Positions 58,501 to 64,000 of a stretch of 64,000 nt of DNA are shown piece by piece. The stretch is from Amycolatopsis xylanica (GTDB taxonomy: Bacteria > Actinomycetota > Actinomycetes > Mycobacteriales > Pseudonocardiaceae). The stretch lies in NCBI RefSeq assembly GCF_900107045.1, contig NZ_FNON01000009.1, forward strand, positions 124,001 to 188,000, given 5' to 3'. Both the position numbers and the translations under genes were made by a program. Numbering within the stretch: position 1 is the first letter of the stretch; every line of letters starts with the position of its first letter. The notes under the pieces were generated by a model. That model had not been told where the DNA came from and ran no database searches. It was given only the letters and a program-made list of their open reading frames with translations.

Positions 58501-60077
58501 ACCTGCGCGAAGTTCTGCTTGAAGTAGTCGTAGAGCAGCCGGGAACGCTGGGACAGCACCGCGGGCGGGGTGTCCGTGCCCATCGAGCCGAGCGGCTCCG
58601 CGCCCTTCTGGCCCATCGGCGCGAGCAGGATCTTCAGCTCTTCTTCGGTGTAGCCGAAGGATTGCTGGCGGCGCAGCACCGAGTCGTGGCTCTGCACGAT
58701 GTGGTCGCGGTCGGGCAGCTCGGCGATCTGGAGCAGCCCGGCGTGCAGCCAGCTTTCGTAGGGAAGTTGCTTCGACAGCTCGGACTTGACCTCGTCGTCG
58801 TTGACGATCCGCCCGGCCTCGGTGTCCACCAGGAACATCCGGCCCGGCTTCAACCGTCCCTTCGCGACGACGTCGGCCGCGGCCACGTCGAGCACGCCCG
58901 CCTCACTGGCCAGCACGACGCGGCCGTCGGCGGTCTGCCACCAGCGCGCCGGGCGCAGGCCGTTGCGGTCGAGCACCGCGCCGACCAGCGTGCCGTCGGT
59001 GAAGGTGACACAGGCGGGCCCGTCCCACGGCTCCATCAGGCTGGCGTGGAACTTGTAGAACGCGCGCCGCGCCGGGTCCATGGTGGTGTGGTTCTCCCAC
59101 GCCTCCGGGATCATCATCAGCACCGCGTGCGGCAGGCTGCGCCCGCCGAGGTGCAGCAGTTCGAGCACCTCGTCGAAGGAGGCGGAGTCGGACGCGTCGG
59201 CGGAGCAGATCGGGAAGAGCCTGGTCAGGTCGCCGGGGATCAGCGTCGACTCGAGCAGCGCCTCGCGGGCACGCATGCGGTTGCGGTTGCCGCGGATCGT
59301 GTTGATCTCGCCGTTGTGCGCGACGAACCGGAACGGGTGCGCGAGCGGCCACGAGGGGAACGTGTTGGTCGAGAAGCGCGAGTGCACCAGCGCGATGGCG
59401 CTGGCCAGCCGGGTGTCGCCCAAGTCCGTGAAGAACAGCGGGAGCTGCTCGGGGGTGAGCATTCCTTTGTAGACCAGCGTGCGCGACGACAGCGACGAGA
59501 AGTAGGTGCCGACGCCGGCGGCCTCGGTCTCGTGCTCGGCGCGTTTGCGCAGGCAGAAGGCGAGCCGGTCCAGTTCGAGCCCGCTGGGGCCGAGGCCGTG
59601 CCCCGCCACGAACAGCATCGCGAAGTGCGGCATGACCGACCGCGCCGTCGGCCCGAGGTAGGCCTTGTCCGGGTCGACCGGCACCTCGCGCCAGCCGAGG
59701 ACGTTCAAGCCCTCCTCGATGGCCACCTGCTCGATCAGCTCGACGGCCTTGCGCCGGTCTTCGAGGCCGGCGGGCAGGAAGGCGATCCCGGCCGCGTAAC
59801 GGTGTTTTCCTTGCTCAGGCTCGGGAAGCTCGAAGCCGGTCTCGGCGCGGAGCAGCTCGTCCGGCAGCTGCAGCAGGATGCCGGCGCCGTCACCGCTGGT
59901 CGGCTCGGCGCCCGCGGCGCCACGGTGGTCGAGGTTCGTGAGGGCGGCCAGGCCATCGGTGACGATGCCATGGGTGCGTCGCCCATGGATGTCGGCGACC
60001 ATGGCGACGCCGCAGGAGTCCTGCTCGTCGGCGGGGTCGTAAAGACCCTGCTTCTCGGGCATGGCGGAGAAGATCAT
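55524..60077 (-). CDS. gltB: Glutamate synthase large (alpha) subunit
   Basis: A 1517-residue enzyme that transfers the amide of glutamine to 2-oxoglutarate. The class II amidotransferase domain starts at the processed N-terminus in DEQDSCGVAMVAD, the Cys being the nucleophile after propeptide removal, as usual for GltB. The central domain, the FMN synthase domain (GRFGVTSEYLVNADDIQIKMAQGAKPGEGG) and the [3Fe-4S] cysteines CVMMRVCHLDTCPVG come next, then the C-terminal GXGXG beta helix. The ATG at 60077 has GGAGG about 7 bases upstream. The open frame continues to 60221 without a Shine-Dalgarno sequence. gltD follows with an 8-base overlap. Confidence 0.97.
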   Translation of the reverse strand: MIFSAMPEKQGLYDPADEQDSCGVAMVADIHGRRTHGIVTDGLAALTNLDHRGAAGAEPTSGDGAGILLQLPDELLRAETGFELPEPEQGKHRYAAGIAFLPAGLEDRRKAVELIEQVAIEEGLNVLGWREVPVDPDKAYLGPTARSVMPHFAMLFVAGHGLGPSGLELDRLAFCLRKRAEHETEAAGVGTYFSSLSSRTLVYKGMLTPEQLPLFFTDLGDTRLASAIALVHSRFSTNTFPSWPLAHPFRFVAHNGEINTIRGNRNRMRAREALLESTLIPGDLTRLFPICSADASDSASFDEVLELLHLGGRSLPHAVLMMIPEAWENHTTMDPARRAFYKFHASLMEPWDGPACVTFTDGTLVGAVLDRNGLRPARWWQTADGRVVLASEAGVLDVAAADVVAKGRLKPGRMFLVDTEAGRIVNDDEVKSELSKQLPYESWLHAGLLQIAELPDRDHIVQSHDSVLRRQQSFGYTEEELKILLAPMGQKGAEPLGSMGTDTPPAVLSQRSRLLYDYFKQNFAQVTNPPLDAIREELVTSMKRIMGPEQNLLEPGPASCRHIQLPYPVIDNDELAKLIHINDDGDLPGFACSVLSGLYEVDGGAAALADAIERVRREASEAISAGARTLVLSDRDSDHRMAPIPSLLLVSAVHHHLVRTKERLRVALVVESGDAREVHHIALLLGYGAAAVNPYLAFESIEDLIATGALPQIEPNKAIRNYVQALVKGVLKIMSKMGISTVGAYTAAQAFESFGLSQELLDEYFTGTVSKLGGVALDVLAEEVAVRHRRAYPDNPTDRVHRRLDTGGEYAYRREGELHLFTPETVFLLQHASKTGRDEVYRKYSDEVHRLYREGGTLRGLFSFKTTREPIGVDEVESVESICKRFNTGAMSYGSISAESHETLAIAMNRIGGRSNTGEGGEDPERLYDPERRSAIKQVASGRFGVTSEYLVNADDIQIKMAQGAKPGEGGQLPPNKVYPWIARTRHSTPGVGLISPPPHHDIYSIEDLAQLIHDLKNANEQARIHVKLVSSLGVGTVAAGVSKAHADVVLISGHDGGTGASPMNSLKHAGTPWEIGLAETQQTLLLNGLRDRITVQVDGAMKTGKDVVIAALLGAEEYGFATAPLVVAGCVMMRVCHLDTCPVGVATQSPELRKRYTGQVEHVVNFFRFVAQEVRETLAQLGFRSLDEAIGHAEFLDTDEAVQHWKASGLDLKPIFEMPSETPYGGARRRTRGQDHGLEHALDRTLIQLAEAALEDAHPVKLELPVRNVNRTVGTLLGSEITRRYGGEGLPEDTINVVLTGSAGQSLGAFLPRGITLDMVGDANDYVGKGLSGGRIIVRPHPDAKFAAERQTIAGNTLAYGATAGEMFLRGQVGERFCVRNSGATVVAEGVGDHAFEYMTGGRAVVLGSTGRNLAAGMSGGVAFVLDLDRKKVNHEMVDLQQPQSEDLAWLKKIVQKHYDLTRSAVAASLLGDWPRRSASFTKVMPRDYQRVLDAAKAARAAGRDVDEAIMEAARG

Positions 60078-60386
60078 GAAGGGACCTCCTTCGTCGTGTT
60101 TCGTGCTCAGTGGTGGAAATCCCCAGGTCCAGTGCGCACGGGACGACGATGGCCCGCTCGTTAGCGCGACTTTAACACCCAGGAAACGTCTCGGCAGCAT
60201 GAGATGCGACGCACTGTTCACCTGAACGGTAACGATCTGGATGGTCAGAACGACATCGTTCTTGATGACGCGCGAGTACTTCGTACCGCTAAGTATAGAT
60301 GGCCGTCGACCAGGCCGATCGTAACGCCCCGCGGCCTCTTCTTCAGTGCGGGATTTCCACAGTAGAACGTGTTACAGTTTTGCCCC
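60078..60386. other. 309-base divergent region upstream of gltB and the SDR gene
   Basis: Contains the gltB leader with its strong Shine-Dalgarno sequence. The perfect inverted repeat AGAACGA-CA-TCGTTCT (60247-60262) is an operator candidate about 170 bases upstream of the gltB ATG. TATACT on the minus strand (60297-60292) is a possible gltB -10 box without a clear -35. The KstR-like site of the SDR gene (60363-60376) is listed separately. No ORF. Confidence 0.4.
60363..60378 (+). promoter_or_regulatory. KstR-type operator overlapping the -10 of the SDR gene
   Basis: TAGAACGTGTTACA (60363-60376) matches the mycobacterial/rhodococcal KstR consensus TnnAACnnGTTnnA at all eight defined positions. 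TACAGT (60373-60378) is a -10-like box overlapping it and ends 8 bases before the ATG, with no Shine-Dalgarno sequence. A TetR-type repressor bound here would block transcription. KstR controls steroid catabolism; a related FadR/TetR regulator is also possible. Confidence 0.55.
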
Positions 60387-61175
60387 ATGATCCTGGATCG
60401 TTTCCAGCTCACCGGGCAGGTCGCCGTGGTCACCGGCGCCGGACGCGGGATCGGCGCCGCCACCGCGGTCGCGCTGGCCGAAGCGGGCGCCGACGTGGTG
60501 ATCGCCTCCCGGACCCGTGATCAGCTCGAACTCATCGCCCAACGCGTCGAAGCCGTCGGACGCCGCGCGCACGTGGTCGCGGCCGACCTCAGCGATCCGG
60601 CCGAAGCCGCTTCCCTGGCACAGGCCGCGACGGACGCCTTCGGCAGACTCGACATCGTCGTCAACAACGTCGGCGGGACCTATCCCCGGCCGATACTCGA
60701 AACCTCCACCGAATTCCTCGAAGAAGCCTTTCGCTTCAACGTTTCCACCGCGCACGCGCTCACCGTGGCCGCCACACCGGCGATGCTCGGAGGCGACGGC
60801 GGCGCGGTCGTCAACATCTCGTCGGTGATGGGCAGGCTCGCCGGGCGCGGCTTTCTCGCCTACGGCACGGCGAAAGGCGCGCTCGCGCAATACACCCGGC
60901 TCGCCGCGACGGACCTCGCGCCCCGCATCAGGGTCAACGCGATCGCGGTCGGCTCGGTCGCGACGTCCGCTTTGGACGTCGTGGTCAACAATCCCGAACT
61001 GCGCGGGAAAATGGAGGACGCCACTCCCCTGCGCCGCATCGGCGAGGCCGAGGACATCGCGGCCACCATCGTCTATCTCGTGTCGCGGGCCGGGAAGTTC
61101 GTCACCGGCAAAGTGTTCGAAGTGGACGGTGGACTGCAAACACCCAACCTGGAACTGGGGCTGCCTGACCTATGA
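60387..61175 (+). CDS. Short-chain dehydrogenase/reductase
   Basis: A 262-residue NAD(P)-dependent classical SDR. The cofactor motif VAVVTGAGRGIGAATAVALAE, NNVGG, the catalytic Ser in VNISSVMG and the YGTAKGA block (Tyr-x3-Lys) are all intact. The ATG at 60387 is favoured because KstR-like and -10-like elements end 8 bases upstream and the gene lacks a Shine-Dalgarno sequence. The next gene overlaps its stop by ATGA, so both are one transcript. A steroid or acyl substrate would fit the operator, but this is inference. Confidence 0.88.
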   Translation: MILDRFQLTGQVAVVTGAGRGIGAATAVALAEAGADVVIASRTRDQLELIAQRVEAVGRRAHVVAADLSDPAEAASLAQAATDAFGRLDIVVNNVGGTYPRPILETSTEFLEEAFRFNVSTAHALTVAATPAMLGGDGGAVVNISSVMGRLAGRGFLAYGTAKGALAQYTRLAATDLAPRIRVNAIAVGSVATSALDVVVNNPELRGKMEDATPLRRIGEAEDIAATIVYLVSRAGKFVTGKVFEVDGGLQTPNLELGLPDL

Positions 61176-62236
61176 AGATCGTTCAGTGGAGCACGGGAAA
61201 CGTCGGACGGCACGCGATCGCGGGCATCGACGCCAGGCCGGATCTCGAACTGGCCGGCGTCTGGGTGTCCTCAAAGGACAAAGAAGGCAAGGACGCCGGT
61301 GAGCTGGCCGGTCTCGGCAGGACGCTCGGCGTCACCGCGACCACGGACGCCGACGCGCTGCTGGCGTTGAAACCGGACTGTGTCGTCTACACCGCGATGG
61401 CCGACGACCGGCTGATGGAAGCCGTCGAAGACCTCAAGCGGTTCCTCGCGGCGGGCATCAACGTCGTCTCCAGCGGACCGGTGTTCCTGCAGTTCCCCGA
61501 CGGCGTCGTGCCGCCCGAGATGAGCGATCCGATCCGCGAGGCCGCGCGGGACGGCGGCGCTTCGCTGTGGGTCAACGGCGTCGACCCCGGTTTCGCCAAC
61601 GACTGGCTGCCGCTCGTGCTGACCGGGGTGTGCGAGCGCATCGAAGAGGTGCGCTGCCTGGAGATCCTCGACTACTCGACGTACGACAACGGCAAAGTGC
61701 TGTTCGACATCATGGGCTTCGGCAAGCCGATGGACGAGCTGCCTCTGCTGTTGCAGCCCGGTGTGCTCAGTCTCGCCTGGGGCAGTGTCGTGCGTCAGCT
61801 CGCGGCCGGGCTGGACGTCGAACTCGACGCCGTCGAAGAGAACTACGAGCGCCTGCCCGCTCCCGAGACTTTTGAGATCGCGTCCGGGACGGTCAAGGAA
61901 GGGACCGTGGCGGCGCTGCACTTCGAAGTGCGGGGCATGCTGAACGGCCGCCCGGTCTGCGTGCTCGAGCACATCACGCGGCTGCGGCCCGATCTCGGCC
62001 CGGACTGGCAGCAGCCGACCGGGCAGGGGTGCTACCGCGTGCAGGTCACCGGCGAGCCGAACTACACGCTCGATCTGCGGCTGCTCGGCACCGACGGCGA
62101 CCACAACACGGCCGGGCTCAAGGCCACCGCGATGCGTCTGGTGAACGCGATCCCGGCCGTGGTGGCGGCGCCTCCGGGGCTACTGACCGCCCTCGACCTT
62201 CCGCTCGTCACCGGCCGGGGCCTCGTCCGGCGCTGA
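61172..62236 (+). CDS. Dihydrodipicolinate-reductase-like NAD(P)-dependent oxidoreductase
   Basis: A 354-residue Rossmann-fold protein. It starts MKIVQWSTGNVGRHAIAGI, the nucleotide-binding loop seen in DapB-like and 2,4-diaminopentanoate dehydrogenase-type proteins. VYTAMADDRLMEAVEDLKRFLAAGINVVSS is the usual second half of the fold, and a C-terminal domain of about 200 residues follows. It is too long and different for true lysine-pathway DapB. The ATG overlaps the SDR stop (ATGA). The last 57 bases overlap the convergent lgt gene, so both C-termini are encoded in the same DNA. The substrate is unknown; regulation is expected to follow the SDR operator. Confidence 0.8.
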   Translation: MKIVQWSTGNVGRHAIAGIDARPDLELAGVWVSSKDKEGKDAGELAGLGRTLGVTATTDADALLALKPDCVVYTAMADDRLMEAVEDLKRFLAAGINVVSSGPVFLQFPDGVVPPEMSDPIREAARDGGASLWVNGVDPGFANDWLPLVLTGVCERIEEVRCLEILDYSTYDNGKVLFDIMGFGKPMDELPLLLQPGVLSLAWGSVVRQLAAGLDVELDAVEENYERLPAPETFEIASGTVKEGTVAALHFEVRGMLNGRPVCVLEHITRLRPDLGPDWQQPTGQGCYRVQVTGEPNYTLDLRLLGTDGDHNTAGLKATAMRLVNAIPAVVAAPPGLLTALDLPLVTGRGLVRR

Positions 62237-63223
62237 GGCCGAGGCTGGGGCTGAGGCGCCTGCCGACACGTCGGCGGACTCCTCTTCCCCGGCCTTCTTC
62301 TCAGCGGGCTCGTCCGGACTGTCCACAGTGTCTTCGGCGTCATTCCCGCGCAAGGATTCCGGCGACTCGCGCGGCCCCTTCTTCTTGGCGAGCACGAGGT
62401 AGACGACCGCGCCGGCGAACACCAGCAGCGAGACCCACACGTTGACCCGCAGGCCCAGGATGTGGTTCGCGGCGTCCGAGCGCATGTTCTCGATCCAGAA
62501 CCGGCCCGCCGTGTAGCCCGCGACGTACACCGCGAACGCGCGGCCGTGCCCGAGCTTGAACTTCTTGTCCGCCCAGACCACCAGCAGCGCGACGCCGAGG
62601 TTCCACAGCAGCTCGTAGAGGAAGGTCGGGTGCACGGGGCTGTCGGCCAGCGGCACGTGCCCGACCGCGACACCGCCGAGCAGGTCGCGGTTGCCCGCGG
62701 CGTCGATGCGCTCGTAGATCTCCAGTCCCCACGGCAGATCCGTGTGGTCGCCGTAGAGCTCCTGGTTGAAGTAGTTGCCGAGCCGCCCGATCGCCTGCGC
62801 GACCACGATCGCGGGCGCGAGCGCGTCGGCCATCGCGGCCAGGGGGATGCCCTTGCGCCTGCACGCGATCCACGCGCCGACCGCGCCGAGCGCGATCGCG
62901 CCCCAGATGCCCAGGCCGCCGTCCCAGATGCGCAGCGCGTTCAGCGGGTTCTTGCCCTCGCCGAAGTACAGCTGGTTGTCCGTGATGACGTGGTACAACC
63001 GGCCACCGACCAGGCCGAACGGCACCGCGAACACGGCGATGTCGACGACCGCGCCCTTCGAGCCGCCCCGCGCGATCCAGCGGCGCTCGCCCCACCAGAG
63101 CGCCACCACGATGCCCGCGATGATGCACAGCGCGTAGGCCCGGATCGGGATCGGCCCGAGATGCCATACCCCGCGGTCAGGGCTGGGGATCGTGGCCAGG
63201 AACGGAGCGGCAGCGGAAATCAC
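62180..63223 (-). CDS. lgt: Prolipoprotein diacylglyceryl transferase
   Basis: A 347-residue integral membrane enzyme that attaches diacylglycerol to the lipobox cysteine of prolipoproteins. Seven helices are expected; the Lgt signature is GRLGNYFNQELYG, with LPWGLEI, HPTFLYELLWNLG and GRFWIENMR. A cytoplasmic tail of about 75 residues, rich in Glu, Asp, Ala and Pro, follows, as in many actinobacterial Lgt proteins. The GTG at 63223 has no Shine-Dalgarno sequence but a TACGGT -10 box ends 6 bases upstream. The tail overlaps the neighbouring gene by 57 bases. It is divergent from the ArsR-like gene. Confidence 0.95.
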   Translation of the reverse strand: MISAAAPFLATIPSPDRGVWHLGPIPIRAYALCIIAGIVVALWWGERRWIARGGSKGAVVDIAVFAVPFGLVGGRLYHVITDNQLYFGEGKNPLNALRIWDGGLGIWGAIALGAVGAWIACRRKGIPLAAMADALAPAIVVAQAIGRLGNYFNQELYGDHTDLPWGLEIYERIDAAGNRDLLGGVAVGHVPLADSPVHPTFLYELLWNLGVALLVVWADKKFKLGHGRAFAVYVAGYTAGRFWIENMRSDAANHILGLRVNVWVSLLVFAGAVVYLVLAKKKGPRESPESLRGNDAEDTVDSPDEPAEKKAGEEESADVSAGASAPASASAPDEAPAGDERKVEGGQ

Positions 63224-63229
63224 GGGGTC

Positions 63230-63298
63230 ACCGTAACGTGCCGGGTCCGCACGCGGGAGAAGAACACCCCGGTGGGACTTCCGGCAAACGTTTGCCGG
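63230..63298. promoter_or_regulatory. lgt promoter and 18-bp palindrome in a divergent region
   Basis: TACGGT on the minus strand (63235-63230) is a -10 box 6 bases from the lgt GTG. CCGGCAAACGTTTGCCGG (63281-63298) is a perfect 18-base palindrome with a central ACGT, located between lgt and the ArsR-like gene. It is well placed as operator for either gene; the A/T-rich CG-centred core resembles LacI-type or autoregulatory sites. Confidence 0.5.
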
Positions 63299-63321
63299 GT
63301 ACGATGGCCGTGGGGGAATCC

Positions 63322-64000
63322 ATGGTCCTGCGCATCGTTTTCACACGTGACGACCTGAGCCGTGTCCGGGTCGCCGAGCACCCGCACCCGCTCTGGGAGC
63401 TGGTGCTGGGCATCAACACGCTGCAGAGCCGCACGGCCCCCGACCGGTTCCAGCCCTGGCGCGCCTCGGCCGACGCCGGCCGGATCGCCGCGCTGGCCCC
63501 GCCAGGCACCTCGTTCCCCGACTTCCTCACCCCGCCGCTCGACGACGCCGACATCGAGGCGCACTTCGACGCGATGCTCCGCCTCCCGAAGGACTCGGTC
63601 CGCAAAGACCTCGAGCTCACGTACGGCTCGACGGTCCCGGACTGGGCCTGGGACGCGCACGACACCGGGCGGCTGGACGGCCTGGTCGCCGGCCTGCGCG
63701 ACTTCCACGACTCGGCGCTGGCCGCCCGCTGGCCCGAAGTGCGCCGGGCGGTGGAGGCCGACCGGGCCATGCGGGCCAAGCAGGCGCTGAGCACGGGCGT
63801 CGACGGCCTGCTCAGCGGGCTGCATCCGTCGATCCGCTGGCGCTATCCGGTGCTGGAGGCCGACTACCTCTGCGAGCACACGATCCACCTGCGCGGCCGC
63901 GGCCTCACGCTGGTGCCCGCGTCCTTCTGCTGGGGCGCCCCGGTGACGATGGTCGACCCCGAGCAGCCGCCGGTGCTCGTCTACCCGTGCGCCGACCTCG
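63322..64000 (+). CDS. ArsR-type winged-helix regulator, 5' part (3' end outside the window)
   Basis: An open frame of 226 codons runs to the end of the window. The ATG at 63322 has GGGGGAA about 5 bases upstream. The sequence begins MVLRIVFTRDDLSRVRVAEHPHPLWELVLG, the N-terminal DUF5937-like region found in a large actinobacterial branch of ArsR regulators. In those proteins the HTH lies towards the C-terminus, beyond this window. Later segments (FPDFLTPPLDDADIEA, SIRWRYPVLEADY, GLTLVPASFCWGAPVTMVDPEQPPVLVYP) agree with that family. An 18-bp palindrome 24 bases upstream may be its own operator. Confidence 0.8.
   Translation, partial: MVLRIVFTRDDLSRVRVAEHPHPLWELVLGINTLQSRTAPDRFQPWRASADAGRIAALAPPGTSFPDFLTPPLDDADIEAHFDAMLRLPKDSVRKDLELTYGSTVPDWAWDAHDTGRLDGLVAGLRDFHDSALAARWPEVRRAVEADRAMRAKQALSTGVDGLLSGLHPSIRWRYPVLEADYLCEHTIHLRGRGLTLVPASFCWGAPVTMVDPEQPPVLVYPCADL

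Noticed and set aside
1..64000. tRNA, rRNA, transposase or phage genes
   Set aside because: No cloverleaf, rRNA signature or DDE-type transposase was recognised on either strand by eye; a tRNAscan-SE/Infernal run would settle this.

Overview
The window is about 64 kb of very GC-rich, gene-dense DNA from an actinobacterium, most likely a Pseudonocardiaceae member such as Amycolatopsis. The grounds are the strong G/C third-position bias, many GTG starts, GTGA/ATGA stop-start overlaps, and the gene families: a mycothiol-dependent maleylpyruvate isomerase-like protein, an F420-type luciferase-like oxidoreductase, an MCE protein, a WS/DGAT acyltransferase, class II DAHP synthase, a PASTA kinase and a LexA/RecA-NDp type recA promoter. 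The genus is inference. I see no rRNA, tRNA, CRISPR array, transposase or phage gene.

Layout. 1-10 kb: the 3' end of a KDPG aldolase, a RidA-superfamily/WYL-regulator/AhpD-like group, a circularly arranged PEP-synthase/glucan-water-dikinase-like protein with an MFS transporter, an orphan MCE protein, a secreted lysyl-oxidase-like protein and twin GNAT acetyltransferases. 10-18 kb: a Crp-type regulator, a MazG-like protein and a family-4 glycosyltransferase, converging on a cyclase-homology/STAND/TPR protein, then a membrane-anchored unknown and a secreted GH29 fucosidase. 18-27.6 kb: recX-recA with two DNA-damage promoter elements, a DUF3046 protein, a membrane-anchored Hsp70-like protein, the helicase lhr and def. 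27.6-36 kb: an ACT-GNAT, small enzymes, a HEPN protein beneath a perfect SOS box, a YbaK-like protein, an EamA transporter and a DUF885 protein. 35.9-53.8 kb: metF, a MerB-like protein, a crtE-crtI-crtB carotenoid operon with an F420-type oxidoreductase, an Rv2175c-like protein divergent from pknL, a small OB-fold protein and a flotillin, a WS/DGAT, class II DAHP synthase, a serine protease and a PAP2-like membrane protein. Gene order here resembles Mycobacterium tuberculosis Rv2172c-Rv2180c. 54-64 kb: gltD-gltB, an SDR/DapB-like pair behind a KstR-type operator, lgt, and the 5' part of an ArsR-like regulator.

The most striking non-coding signal is a set of long, near-perfect palindromes from at least seven sequence families. 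They occupy all seven convergent gene junctions that leave an appreciable gap, plus two tandem junctions. The other six convergent pairs overlap or abut and carry none. One family is part of an approximately 108-bp interspersed element with two close copies and one shortened copy. The best candidates for an undescribed protein system are the dikinase-like/MFS pair (2.9-6.1 kb) and the Crp/MazG-like/glycosyltransferase/cyclase-STAND locus (10.1-14.9 kb).
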